In this document: positions 51,840 through 61,488 of the stretch, one piece after another
How the letters are laid out: each line of letters begins with the position of its first letter
Position numbering within the stretch: position 1 is the stretch's first letter
The notes under the pieces: generated by a model
What the model saw: the letters and a program-made list of their open reading frames with translations, nothing else
Databases searched by the model: none
Told to the model about the DNA's origin: nothing
Source of the DNA: Lepidostoma basale
Taxonomy: Eukaryota > Arthropoda > Insecta > Trichoptera > Lepidostomatidae
Assembly: GCA_022606425.2 (NCBI GenBank)
Contig: JAHDVF020001468.1
Coordinates: 2,458,501 to 2,522,500 of the forward strand
Length of the DNA: 64,000 nucleotides
Direction: 5' to 3'
Program-made: the position numbers and the translations under genes

Positions 51840-52075
51840 GATTGTTTTACCTCCTGGCCGCCAGAACCAACCTGCCTCTGATGACACCTGTGGAAAGAGC
51901 GATCATGATCTGAACATGATATCTTTGTCGTCTTTCAATTAGTGAAAGTATGAGAGAACGTTCAGATGACAATTAATCTTGAATTGGAGAGTGTCTTCCT
52001 AAAGTCGAAGCATCTTTCTTGGGTTTCTGGTATAATATATGGTATTATATTTTACCTGTTCTGAATAGATGGCTT
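51840..52075 (+). mobile_element. Jockey-like LINE, 3' end, decayed
   Basis: It reads RLFYLLAARTNLPLMTPVER and AIMI, then breaks, followed by a 3' UTR with TTCTGGTATAATATATGGTA and TATTTTACCTGTTCTGAATA, homologous to 38530-38780 in opposite orientation. No (TTTGA)n tail is left. Confidence 0.7.
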
Positions 52076-52384
52076 AAACCATCACTTTCTGTTGTCAATT
52101 GATAAATTAACTTAATTTGAATATATTAATATTTTTTATGGAATATTGAAAATGTATTTTTGTGTCTGCTTGATTATATTCCAATTAAGATGTATTATTT
52201 TATGTTCGTATGTATAATATATACCATCTAGTGAATATTTCATACATGATTACTGTTAATTTGAAGAAAAAATACTAATTATGGTTTTAGATTTGTTTCT
52301 AGGATTCTCTATTTGAGCAGAAACAATAGCTTATTATTATTAAAAAAAAAACAGATCGCCCTAATGATTGATACTAATTCCCCT

Positions 52385-52520
52385 TCAGATCCAAGATTTC
52401 CGTTCCCTTAACCATTACGGAGTTCAGATTTATTCAATCCGTTGGACAGTTTACCTCAAGGTAGCAGACCTGAAGAACGACCCCTAAAATTGTAAGGTTT
52501 CCCGACAGACTACCTTTCAA
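52385..52520 (+). repeat. dispersed repeat shared with 58197-58270
   Basis: TTGGACAGTTTACCTCAAGG and TAGCAGACCTGAAGAACGA match TTGGACAGTTTACCTTAAGG and TAGCAGATCTCGAGGACGA at 58214. At 58197 the sequence runs into LINE family F, so this is probably its upstream part. Confidence 0.5.
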
Positions 52521-52614
52521 GAAGTACGCAAAAAGTAAGAGGCCAAACTTACTCAAACAAAATTAAAAATGAAAATAACTCATTACAATAATTAAATAAT
52601 AATCTAAACAAATT

Positions 52615-52985
52615 GTCGAAAAACTACGAGTGACCCAAAGAGCCATGGAAAGAGCCATGTTAGGAATAAGCCTAAAATACAGAGTCAGAAATAACAGAGT
52701 AGATAAAAAACAAAAGGTTACTGACATCATCCATTGGGTAGCGACTCTAAAGTGGCAATAGGCAGGTCACGTAGCCAGAAGCTCAGACGGAAAATGGACA
52801 CGAATACGTGGAAGCCAAAGAGACGTGCAGGGCGACTGCAACTGCGGTGGAAGGATGACCTGAACAGACATGTCAAAATAACTTGAATGTAGTCTGCACA
52901 AGACAGAGTAGCGTGGAAGCGAATGAATGAGGCTTTTGTCCAGGAGTGAACGGGAATAGGCTGAAGAAAAAGAAGAAGAAGAATA
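52615..52985 (+). mobile_element. LINE family K-like, decayed C-terminus
   Basis: The reading is LRVTQRAMERAMLGISLKYR, VRNNRVDKKQKVTDIIHWVA, TLKWQ, stop, AGHVARSSDGKWTRI, then shifted LRWKDDLNRHVKIT and KRMNEAFVQE, with a GAAGAAGAAGAAG tail. It has the family order (RVxQRAMERxMLG ... VTDIxxxVxxLKWQWAGHxAR ... RWxDDLxR) with several stops and shifts. Confidence 0.75.
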
Positions 52986-53715
52986 GAAATAAGTCATCCA
53001 TCATCTTCCAACATATTATATACATTAATGCTTTATGTACTTTTATTTTTAATACAAATTATATTATATGTTTCCCACTAGGCTTTATAAAATGTATTAT
53101 TGTTAACTTATTCAAAACTTCTGTTGAAAAGTTGAACGAATCGTTTATGTAAAAAAAAAAGTTCTGAAAGACTTAAAACCGTTAGAATAAGGCGATTGTG
53201 GAAGCGAATGAATGAATTCAATGTTGGAGATTTGAAGTTTTCGTAAACGTATACAGAGCTCTCCGTATTACTCCAACGAGACAATTCCTCGTTTGAGATT
53301 TTACAAACTTCTGGCGCCTGGACCAATTTAGCTCCGTTTCGCGAACAATATCGTGGATTTTAATACGTTTATCGTGAGCGAGTTTGCTGTTCAGTGAACC
53401 CTCAACTACCGGGATTTTTTTTTCAAATTCTTTTATGTGAAAGATTAATTTTTAATATCCAATATAATTATTTATTTATTCATAAACATACAATAGGGTT
53501 ATTACGTTCCTTTGAGTAGGTAACTAATTATGGAATAAAATGCAATAATAATGAAACGTGCAGAAAACAGTTAAAACTTAGACTTAATATCACAAAACAA
53601 AAGTTATGTATAATATGATCATTATAATTATTTAATCCACTTATAACAAATATAACAACATCTTAAAATAAAGTTATAACATACAGTATTCTATTAAATT
53701 AATCTTAATTACTAT
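52986..53715. other. AT-rich sequence, no feature seen
   Basis: No gene or repeat is recognised in about 730 bases. Confidence 0.45.
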
Positions 53716-54284
53716 ATGGCAACTACAGTTGTCATCGCAAGCAAAAGCCTATCCAAAAAAGCTAAGATGGCAGTGGACAATGGTGTTCTTGTGCCGACCC
53801 TTATGTATGGAAGTGAAGCATGGAACTGGCAAAAGAAGGATGAAAGTAGAATAAATGCAGTAGAAATGAGATCTCTAAGACGAATGTGTGGCAAATCTGT
53901 ATATGATAAAGTGACAAATGCAAGTATAAGAAGTGAATGTGGTACGAATGAAAGTGTTATGAACAAAATAAGGAAAGGGTCATTAAGATGGTTTGGACAC
54001 ATGGAAAGAATGAGTGAAGACAGAATGGTAAAGATGGTATATGTAAACGGCGTGAACGGAGCTAGAAATAGAGGAGGCCGAGGAAAACGTGGCACGATCA
54101 AATCAATCAAATATTGAATGTCGGTCACGTGAGGAGTCGGAGAAATCGACGTGCGTGCATGACAAGATGTATGAATGTAGAGGAATCCAGAGAAATATGT
54201 CAGGACAGAACAGTGTGGCGTTCCATTCTTTCTGCCTACCCCTCCGGGGAGACGACGTGATGGTAAGTTAGTTAGTTAGTAAGT
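53716..54284 (+). mobile_element. LINE family A, best C-terminal copy of the TTAG subfamily
   Basis: One frame of 133 residues reads VVIASKSLSKKAKMAVDNGV, LVPTLMYGSEAWNWQKKDES, RINAVEMRSLRRMCGKSVYD, KVTNASIRSECGTNESVMNK and IRKGSLRWFGHMERMSEDRM, VKMVYVNGVNGARNRG. A one-base deletion in AGAGGAAGGCCG (now AGAGGAGGCCG, near 54070) shifts the rest; the last part NQILNVGHVRSRRNRRACMT to SILSAYPSGE is in the next frame. The tail is (TTAG)n-like to 54284. LMYGSEAW is a hallmark after the RT palm. The copy is 5'-truncated and the enzyme domain is missing. Confidence 0.88.
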
Positions 54285-54321
54285 AATTACTATATCTTAA
54301 TGTCACACTATATCAAACGAC

Positions 54322-54555
54322 GAGCTTTGTGGCCTAGTACTTTGACTGCCACCCCGAAGGTCCCGGTTTCGATTCCCGGCGATTGCAGTGTGATTGTCAC
54401 GCTGTCTTTGGTCTAGTGCAGAATTCGCGTGGCAATAGATTGGGGATAGATTAGCTACCTATCGCATGACACGAGAGTTAATATGATAGCTATACCCTTT
54501 ACAATCGATTTGGTTCGTGCTTTAATGATGTAAATAGCGATCTAACAAAATCCAT
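54322..54555 (+). mobile_element. tRNA-type SINE E, AAT-tail class
   Basis: The head GCTTTGTGGCCTAGTACTTT has a changed A box; the B-box-like TTTCGATTCCC is at 54367-54377. GTGATTGTCACGCTGTCTTT, GATAGATTAGCTACCTATCG and TGATGTAAATAGCGATCTAA follow in order. The copy lies about 40 bases after the family A tail. Confidence 0.75.
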
Positions 54556-54776
54556 AAATAAATAATTCAGAAGGTATAAAATAAATAAAAACAATCTAGA
54601 ACACGAGTTACAAGTTCATTCTTAATGAAAATGTTATTCCTAGTAACATACAAAATAAATAATATAACACTTGTATTCAATATATACGAGTACATACAAA
54701 TAAAGTAAATTACACTTACTGTGTTTATATAATATAAGCCAATTGGACTGAAAATAATCATAATATCATAATTAAG

Positions 54777-54860
54777 TAACATTTGATAATGCCTTTGCAA
54801 GGCGAACATGCCTTTTCCATAAAATATAATAAAACTTCTAGAAAACAGATGTTATATTAT
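54777..54860 (+). repeat. fold-back repeat, family C, right half with core
   Basis: TTGATAA (54783-54789), T, GCCTTTGCAAGGC, GAACATGCC and the arm AAAATATAATAAAACTTC, TAGAAAACAGATG. One A of GAAA is lost. The left arm is missing. Confidence 0.65.
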
Positions 54861-55084
54861 TTTCATAGCAACATGCATAAAAATATTGCATTATTATAAA
54901 ACTCGACGCCTTATTGTGGACCTTCAACCGAATTTTTACGTCATTTTACCATCATGACTATTTGGACCTTGAAATTGATTGATTGAAACAAGGACTTGAC
55001 ATTTTCGTATTATGACATGCTCTTTACTTTCCTAATTGTTCATGGCCTACGCCATTCGGGATATTTTATTTTAAATTTCGAACA

Positions 55085-55610
55085 ATGTGTCGTTTTAGCA
55101 ATTCTCTCAGAACATTTGGATTAATATTGCGTACATGCACACCCTTCCAGAATATCACTGCCCTTAAAGTACTATAATAAATAACTATGGTTCGCTCACA
55201 CCTTGAATATGTATCTCCCGTTTGGTCTCCTTATTATTATTGAAAGAGTCCAACAAATGTTTATTAAACATTTTAATTTTAAAATGTGCTAGTCGTATTA
55301 CAAATCTTCCCCTTATTTATCACTTCTTGGACTCTCTTGAAAATGGACGTACTTTTAATGATATGATGTTGCTTCATAACATTATTCACTTTAAAATTGA
55401 CAACTCTGAGCTTCTATCCAAATTGACACTTGATACTCCTATGTTTCGCACAAGACACACCGCGAGCCAAGTTTTCCGTCTTTCTGTTTATCGCACTAAC
55501 TACGCTCAGAGTGCGGCAATGTATCGAATTTGTGACAACTACAATTAGCATTTTGGAGATATTAATGTTTTTCATTTGGGCGTGGATTCGTGGATGCGAC
55601 CATAATGTTA
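55085..55610 (+). mobile_element. LINE, Jockey/CR1-like RT C-terminal remnant
   Basis: Across frameshifts the reading is LGLILRTCTPFQNITALKVL, VRSHLEYVSPVWSPYY, IERVQQMFIKHFNFKMC, then LPLIYHFLDSLENGRTFNDM, MLLHNIIHFKIDNSELLSKL, FRTRHTASQVFRLSVYRTNY and AQSAAMYRICDNYN. LxxSxLEYxSxVWSPYY and IExVQxxFxK are the standard motifs after the RT palm in this group. The last 108 residues (55222-55548) are in one frame. It is a different subfamily from 38539. Confidence 0.75.
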
Positions 55611-55685
55611 CATGATATTTACAATATATTACTTTATTATTTTTATTTTTATTTCCACTACTATTTTTATTTTAACTCCTACATA

Positions 55686-55909
55686 TTTTTTTACAACATT
55701 TTGAATGTATACAAATACTTCTAGACGAATACTGGATTTTACCCATTGCGGGTTATCAATTCAAGGATTGCATTGATCGATTGATTGGGTTATCAATTCA
55801 AGCCATTGATTGGGTTATCAATTCAAGGATTGCATTGATTGACCCGCAATGGGTAAAATCCAGTATTAGTCTACAAGTATTTGTATACATTCAAAATGTT
55901 GTAAAAAAA
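55686..55909. repeat. 68-bp inverted repeat with repeated centre
   Basis: Arms 55686-55753 and 55842-55909 are complementary over 68 bases with 2 mismatches (TTTTACAACATTTTGAATGT and its complement at the ends; CCATTGCGGGT inside). The 88-base centre consists of near repeats of GGGTTATCAATTCAAGGATT and GCATTGATTGA (three partial units). It has no coding capacity. It resembles a MITE or a fold-back element; no duplication of flanking bases is clear. No hammerhead-like core is present. Confidence 0.85.
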
Positions 55910-56104
55910 CAAAAACTGGTCCAAGTTATAGCATATAAATTGGAGTGACATCTCCAGGCGTTATCTAGCAATACGTTAATGGCGGTAGCCTTTCACATTG
56001 CGTTAATAAAAAGATCTTCTGCTTACTGCTTAAATCAAATCTTCATAGATGGCGCTAGTGTGTAGATTGAAACTAACACGTGAAGTTTGGTGTTACAGAT
56101 TAAC

Positions 56105-56277
56105 ATATATACAACTTCCAACAAATTGTCACACATGGTGGAATGGAGAATGTTGTATTACATAAAGCGTGCGCTTAACCCAACCAATGACAGGTCATAA
56201 GTCATATAAACACCTCGATCACCATATTCTGTTTCCAATTTGCATCTTCGTCTCTATTGAGATACAATTAATCCTTA
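56105..56277 (-). repeat. dispersed repeat, family B
   Basis: The reverse strand runs from AAGGATTAATTGTATCTCAA to TTGGAAGTTGTATATATG. It contains AGGTGTTTA-ATGACTTATGACC and GGTTGGGTTAAGCGCACGC, the same variant as in 33682 and 34195. Confidence 0.75.
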
Positions 56278-56459
56278 AATATTTTGTTTAGCCTCATTTT
56301 ATCTTAGTTTAACTTCAATCTCGTTTCACACTGTCGTCTGTTAACTGTTGACTAGTATTATATATTTGTGGTAGCAAATACCATAATTGGCCTTACTTTA
56401 TTTTTTCCAAGTGCAATTTTCTTTTCTACTTTTTTTTAATAATTTATTTTTGTTTGAAG

Positions 56460-56605
56460 CCATTCAATGGACTTGAACTTGGATCTTCTGGTCTATGGAA
56501 GTTCAGGTCTTATATCTATTCCTATTACATCCAATGGGAACATTGTTAGAAATGTGATTTGGTCGGTTGTTGGTTTATGCGGGTGCTTGATTTGTGTGGC
56601 CCATT
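56460..56605 (+). repeat. dispersed repeat, families I and J joined
   Basis: TTGAACTTGGATCTTCTGG with CTATGGAAGTTCAGGTC resembles 24117-24160, and GTGATTTGGTCGGTTGTTGG with TTTATGCGGG is the same as 6248-6300. The two words seem to be parts of one repeat. No protein is recognised. Confidence 0.5.
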
Positions 56606-56623
56606 TTTTCGTTACAATCTAAA

Positions 56624-57049
56624 GCAGCGGTTCTAAAAGTGTGTTCCGCGGAGCCCTTTGGCTCTGCAAGGCCTCTGCGAGGGCTCCACCGCGACAAACA
56701 ACAACATAATCTTCGTGACTGACCTTCGTGGCAGATTGGTAACAGCTCTGACTTTCATACCGAAGGTTCCGGGTTCGATTCTCGGCGATGGCAGTGTGAT
56801 TGTCACACTGTCTTTGGTCTGGTGCAGATTTCACGTGACAATTAAATGGCGATAGATTGGCTATCTATCACATGTCAAGAATCAATATATTAGCTAAAAA
56901 ATAAATCGTATACAGTAATTGGGTTCCAACAACCTGTTGTATACATAATTCTGTGATCAATTTTTGCTTAATAATATAATATTTTAATGCTCCGTAAAAT
57001 ATTTAGTGTTTCAAAAGGGTTCCGTCGCCAAAAAAGTTTGAGAACCGCT
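56624..57049. mobile_element. hAT-type non-autonomous element with nested SINE
   Basis: The ends GCAGCGGTTCT and AGAACCGCT are inverted repeats of the usual hAT type (CAGCGGTTCTCAAAC ... GTTTGAGAACCGCT), and AATCTAAA flanks both sides (56616-56623 and 57050-57057), the 8-base duplication expected of hAT. Without the SINE the element is about 190 bases. There is no transposase. CCGCGGAGCCCTTTGGCTC near the left and AAAGGGTTCCGTCGCC near the right are subterminal. Confidence 0.8.
56711..56942 (+). mobile_element. tRNA-type SINE E, full length, GTATAC-tail class, inside hAT
   Basis: It has the A-box-like TGGCAGATTGG, the B-box-like GGTTCGATTCT, GTGATTGTCACACTGTC, GATAGATTGGCTATCTATCA and the end CAACAACCTGTTGTATAC. 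ACATAAT is on both sides (56704-56710 and 56943-56949), the target-site duplication. The best copy to define the 232-base unit. Confidence 0.85.
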
Positions 57050-57059
57050 AATCTAAATA

Positions 57060-57636
57060 AATATCCCTAGGTACTATTTGAATTTACGACGAAATCTTTA
57101 CAGAATTGATTGCCAACTTCGGGGAAACTTCGTATAATACAAGAAGAAGATGAAGATGTTTTATTGAATTTTTTTTAATATTTTTGGAATTCACGATTAC
57201 TCAAGTTGTGAGTGTCCAAGCAATGAATGAAGGGGATTATCCTGAGACTCTCAGTCCCTGCGATCGCGTCTGCCGTCGGCTTCCGGCAATGGATTAAGGA
57301 GAGAACTAATTAGGCAGACCCTCGCCCCGCGCCCCGCTGGATGTGTTTAATAAATGAGGCTCGTATAGCGGCGTGGCGCGCCATAATACTAGAGCACATA
57401 ATACAAAGTGTCCGCCCGCTGCAGAACAATGGGGGTCTTGCGAAACATTTTTGAGAACTAGAGACCCCGAAGCGCCCACGCTCCGCAATTTTGAAATATT
57501 ATGTCACGGACTGAGGTTGCGTCGTGCCGGCGTGTACGGCAGCGGCGGCATGTAAACTTTTTGCGAAAGCGTCGACCTGGAATGTTGCCTCGACAGAGTT
57601 CAAATCATAATATTTTTGTCAAATCAGTAGTCTGGT
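57060..57636. other. unique sequence with a GC-rich island at 57230-57560
   Basis: No repeat is found. The island (CCCGCGCCCCGCTGGATG, CGCGTCTGCCGTCGGCTTCC) is among the least AT-rich parts of the window. Two opposite 60-residue frames cross it but no codon bias or motif decides for a gene. Conserved noncoding DNA or an unrecognised exon is possible. Confidence 0.4.
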
Positions 57637-57639
57637 GGT

Positions 57640-57875
57640 TAACGACTTTCGTGACCGATTTGCAAGTGCTTTGACTACCACCCTGAAAGTCCCGGGTTCG
57701 ATTCCCAGAAATGGCAGTGTGATTGTCACTCACACCTTCGTTGGTCTGGTACAGAATTACCGTGACAGTAAAATAGATGAGCTACCTATCACATGATAAG
57801 ATCAATATAAAGCTATACCCTTTATTTGGCTCTCAGTGTAATGGTGTAAAGAGCAATTCAACAAAATAATAATAA
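57640..57875 (+). mobile_element. tRNA-type SINE E, AAT-tail class
   Basis: ACTTTCGTGACCGATTTGC, a perfect B box GGTTCGATTCC at 57693-57703, GTGATTGTCACTCACACC, GAGCTACCTATCACATGATA and GTAAAGAGCAATTCAACAAA with (AAT)n follow in order. The family A-like copy on the other strand begins 15 bases later. Confidence 0.8.
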
Positions 57876-57889
57876 TCATACAAACAAAC

Positions 57890-58175
57890 AAACTACACGT
57901 CGTTTCCTAAAAATGGTAGGCAGAGAGAATGCATCGCTACACTGCTCTATTCCGAAAAACCCTCTAGATCCCTCTTTATTCATGCAGCGAGTCATACATG
58001 CACGTAGATTTTTCCGATTTCTAACATGGCCGACTTTTTAAATTGGATTAAATTGGTCATGTCATATTTTCCTCGGCCTTCCTCAACTCCTTACTGCATT
58101 CCAACATTAACATATACTTTCATTATTTATGCTTTTCATATGTCCAAACCAACGCAGTGATCCTTTCATAATTTT
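57890..58175 (-). mobile_element. LINE family A, (TTTG)-tail subfamily
   Basis: The tail is (TTTG)n (57883-57897 on the + strand as CAAACAAACAAACTA). The reverse strand then has SLPF-GNDV remnants, MNKExSRGFFGIEQ-like sequence, DQFNPI-KVGHVRNRKNLRA and MERMNEERM-like codons, and TGGTTTGGACATATG and ACCAAAATTATGAAAGGATC near the right end. It diverges from TTAG-tailed copies in the same positions as 60913-61488. Confidence 0.7.
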
Positions 58176-58196
58176 GGTCATAATATTTTCGGGGTT

Positions 58197-58415
58197 TTGA
58201 TTGACTCATTGGACAGTTTACCTTAAGGTAGCAGATCTCGAGGACGATAGTCTGGTGATCTCCGAAAAAGGGACACTATAACACTCCCCCTATATTGCAC
58301 TTCATAATCAGTCTCCTCATGGAAGGCCTCCTAAAAGATCGAAGGACAGCTGAGAACCCACCTCACAGGAGGAGCAATTCTCTTTAAAACAGACCTCATC
58401 AAGAAAGAAGAAGCA
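58197..58415 (+). mobile_element. LINE family F, 3' region
   Basis: It has AGACCTGAGAGGAACGAT-like sequence at the left, GGACAGCTGAGAACCCACCT and CACAGGAGGAGCAATTCTCT, which are the complement of the words in 28690-28750 (AGAGGGTTGCTCCTCCTGTG), and an AAGAAAGAAGAAGC end. Confidence 0.6.
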
Positions 58416-59097
58416 TTTATATTTTAATGGCATCGCTTGATTTCTGGTTGTAACAATACAAAACAGAGGATTCATAACTTTTAACGCGCATTTATGATAA
58501 TTCAAGTACACCATTTCCGATTAAATGTAAAAGGCCATTTGGGAAAGAAGTATGCCGTACTATTTTTCACGTTTTTTTCACTGAATCTACAAAAATTGAT
58601 TTATTTAAAAAATGTATTAAAACATTTGTGGAATTAATAACGTTTTCATTTCAGTGTGGTATTCTTTCATTCATCTCACGAACCCGTAGTGTCAAACGGG
58701 TCGCTTCTCCTGCTCACCCCGTAAGGACATTTGCCTTCCCGCACACAATATGGAGTATGTATGGGCTCGTGCGATACTGCATGCCTAGCAGAAAGTATGA
58801 TAAATGTTCTACAAAATGATCTCCACCTAAAGGATAACACACGGATGGATGCCGTGTGAATGTTGGGGCTTTATGAAAAGCATGTTTAAACGAAGGAAAT
58901 GTTCTAGAATTACGCTTTGGCCAAGTTTCCTACCCAATCTCTGCAGGAAAAAAGTATGGGCACTTTTTCAGACGTAGTTAAATTGTGTGTAATCTGATTT
59001 GCTACATTTTAAAACCGGATATGTAGGGGTTTCAATCGGTAAATATTATAAACAATATCAGGCGATAAGAAATGCACATCGGGCTTAAGAAAGAGAC
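58416..59097. other. unique sequence
   Basis: No gene is supported. A 63-residue frame (58628-58819, +) follows an acceptor-like TTTTCATTTCAG at 58643-58654, but no donor or known motif confirms an exon. Confidence 0.4.
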
Positions 59098-59213
59098 TCG
59101 GACAATATCGTCTAATTTCGGCTTTGTAGAGCGTCGTCTCTGTTATTTATTGTTGGCACGTTGCTCCAGAAAGACGATGCTCTACGAAGCCGAGTTAGCC
59201 AATTATGTCCGAC
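59098..59213. repeat. imperfect hairpin, arms of about 43 bp
   Basis: CTCGGACAATATCGTCTAAT ... TTTGTAGAGCGTCGTCT (59098-59140) pairs with AGACGATGCTCTACGAAGCC ... AATTATGTCCGACAG (59171-59213) with about one mismatch in five. The loop is about 30 bases. It may be a small fold-back element. A microRNA precursor is possible in form but there is no further support. Confidence 0.6.
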
Positions 59214-59569
59214 AGTATCTTTCTTATATAGGAAATGTAATACTTACTCCTGTGTGTTATTCTTCTTTCTTATATTATTTGTACCTGAGAGCCATAAAGT
59301 GAATTTTTGTCCATTTTATGTTATCATCGACACAGTATCCAGTAAATAATATGGTATATCCAGCACACAACCATCAGACGTAAGAGGTATAGCCACATGA
59401 ACTAAACCTCTGTAAGCCAGAAGATCCAAGTCCAAGTGTATAGTACAGTGAGTAGTACATACATACAATTGCCTTGGACGCTGTCAAATATGAAAATCGG
59501 ATTCGACCATCATAACTAATTTTATCCAAAATTCACTTACGACTTTATGGCTCTTACGTCTTCTTTTCA
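59214..59569. other. unique sequence with a repeat I piece near 59410
   Basis: CTGTAAGCCAGAAGATCCAA at 59410 is the complement of the repeat I word at 24117. Otherwise nothing is recognised. Confidence 0.4.
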
Positions 59570-59770
59570 GTCGTATTCCTCATGATCAAGGGTCGTGTCC
59601 ATCCTGCAAACCATTGACCATGGCACGCCATGTGCTCCTGTCACCCGTCAGTCTGATTTGATCGGACAAGCGGCTCGATGGTCGTCGTTATGGTCGCCTT
59701 CCCCCCACTTTGCCCAAGATTCTTTTCAAGACTGTCTCGAACTCCCCGGTCGATGTGTCCAAAATATTTA
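59570..59770 (-). mobile_element. LINE-like remnant (possible family M)
   Basis: The reverse strand encodes GHIDRGVRDSLEKNLGQSGG, KATITTIEPLVRSNQTD and RSTWRAMVNGLQDGHDP, which recalls the GHxxR ... DxVRxxLKxxG ... W tail of LINE ORFs but cannot be aligned with confidence by eye. The GC content is higher than in the flanks. Confidence 0.4.
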
Positions 59771-59931
59771 ACGTACACATACGGCTCTTACACGTAGTAA
59801 AACGGCACTTCAACATACAAATATTTTTTTCTTCATCGTTACCTTGAATTGTCAACCACAAAAAAACTAATTAAAAAAAAATGTAACTTTTTAGAATCTA
59901 ATAAAAAAATATTAATTTATTTTTTATAAAA

Positions 59932-60440
59932 AAACTAACTTACCATCACGCCGTCTCCCCGGAGGGGTAGGCAGAAAGAATGGAAAGCCGCACTGTTCTA
60001 TCCTGGCATACTTCTCTCGCTTCCTCTACATTCATACATCTTGTCATGCACGCACGTCGATTTTTCTGACTCCTCACGTGACCGACATTCAATATTTGAT
60101 TGATTTGATCGTGCCACGGTTTCCTCGGCCTTCCTCTATTTCTAGCTCCGTTCACGCCGTTTACATATACCTTCTTTACCATTCTGTCTTCACTCATTTT
60201 TTCCAAGTGTGCAAACCATCTTAATGACCCTTTCTTTATTTTGTTCATAACACTTTCATTCGCACCACATTCACTTCTTATACTTGCATTTGTCACTCTA
60301 TCATATACAGATTTGCCACACATTCGTCATAGAGATCTCATTTCTACTGCATTTATTCTACTTTCATCCTTCTTTTGCCAGTTCCATGCTTCACTTCCAT
60401 ACATAAGGGTCGGCACAAGAACACCATTGTGCACTGCCAT
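59932..60440 (-). mobile_element. LINE family A, copy with one stop codon
   Basis: A frame of 125 residues (59946-60323) reads MCGKSVYDRVTNASIRSECG, ANESVMNKIKKGSLRWFAHL, EKMSEDRMVKKVYVNGVNGA, RNRGRPRKPWHDQINQILNV, GHVRSQKNRRACMTRCMNVE and EAREVCQDRTVRLSILSAYP, SGETA. Upstream the same frame continues (MAVHNGVLVPTLMYGSEAWN, WQKKDESRINAVEMRSL) after a single AGA to TGA change at the RRM arginine. It is the most nearly intact family A end in the window. GHMER is changed to AHLEK. Confidence 0.88.
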
Positions 60441-60912
60441 TATTTTTTTTAATCCATAGCTATTAAAAAAATGTATAATTATTATTTTTTCTTTCTCTCT
60501 GGGCAACGAGCGTACTGTTAACGACCCGATCGTAATTTGTTTTGATGATTTTACAAACGAAGATGTCGATTTTGTCCAGGGGACGGTGTATTCACGCTTC
60601 TGACGCACATTGCGCAGAGAAAAATGCAAGTGGGAGGTGTTTTATTCGAAATATTCTTTATGTCTTGCTCCGCGGACTATTCTCACACTGCCGGCGATCG
60701 TAAAACATACCGACATGTCAAACCTTTCGTGCCTAATAGATAATAATTCTGCGACGTAGGAATTTCTAAAGATATTTTGTAGTTTTATTACAATTTTCGG
60801 GATATTTGTGCTGGCAGTTGTTTTTCTTATTTTTATTTTACAAAAAATTTCACACTTCTAAAGAAATTAATATTGTTTAATGAAATTTCTTGTTGGTGGT
60901 TTATTGTATGTA
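60441..60912. other. unique sequence
   Basis: No gene or repeat is recognised. Confidence 0.45.
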
Positions 60913-61488
60913 AACAAACAAACAATCACGCCGTTTCCCCGCAGGTGTAGGCAGATAGAATGGACCGCCACACTACTCTATCCTGGAAAACCTCTCTAGC
61001 TTCCTCCACATTCATACAACGAGTCATACACGCACGTCGATTCCTCCGACTTCGAACATGACCAACCATTAAAATTTGATTAATTTGGTCATGCCATGTT
61101 TTCCTCGGTCTTCCTCGACTCCATACCCCATTTACACCATTAACGTATACTTTCTTAGCCATTCTTTCTCCATCCATGCGTTCCATATGTCCGATTCTCG
61201 GCAAATCTCTGCCACTCCATAGATATATTACTTCGCAGAAATGCCAATTAAACAAGTCCACACCGCCCTGACAAATAAAATGCAGGGCAACAAAAATAGA
61301 ACAACTAAAGTAAAAAAAAAAAAAAAAAAATATGTCCGAACCAACGCAGCGATCCTTTCATAATTTTGTTCATAATATCTTCTTCCGCTCTACATTCCTT
61401 TCTTATATCAGCATTTGAGATTCTGTCGTATATCGTTCTACCACACATACGTCTTAGGGACCTCATATCTACCGCATTTATTCTGCTT
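60913..61488 (-). mobile_element. LINE family A, (TTTG)-tail subfamily, split by a retrocopy
   Basis: The tail on the + strand is CAAACAAACAAACAATC. The reverse strand reads SILSAYTCGETA, MNVEEAREVFQDRVVWR, MVGHVRSRRNRRACMTRC, RGRPRKTWHDQINQILM, MERMDGERMAKKVYVNGVNG; then, beyond the insert, KGSLRWFGHI, RKECRAEEDIMNKI, MRSLRRMCGRTIYDRISNAD. The two halves join at ATATGTCCGA. RAEEDIMNKI is the form also seen in the copy at 1-764, while the TTAG subfamily has GANxxVMNKI. Confidence 0.82.
61195..61329 (+). mobile_element. poly-A retrocopy of an unknown RNA
   Basis: A 135-base insert ends with 18 A (61312-61329). ATATGTCCGA flanks it (61185-61194 and 61330-61339). AATAAA lies at 61274-61279, 33 bases before the poly-A, which is typical of a polyadenylated messenger 3' end. 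The body matches nothing else in the window and has no A or B box. It is either the 3' end of a host messenger retroposed by a LINE or a 5'-truncated poly-A LINE. Confidence 0.75.

Noticed and set aside
58643..58830. possible host exon after TTTTCATTTCAG
   Set aside because: The 63-residue frame shows no known domain, no convincing donor follows, and pyrimidine-AG words are frequent in AT-rich DNA.
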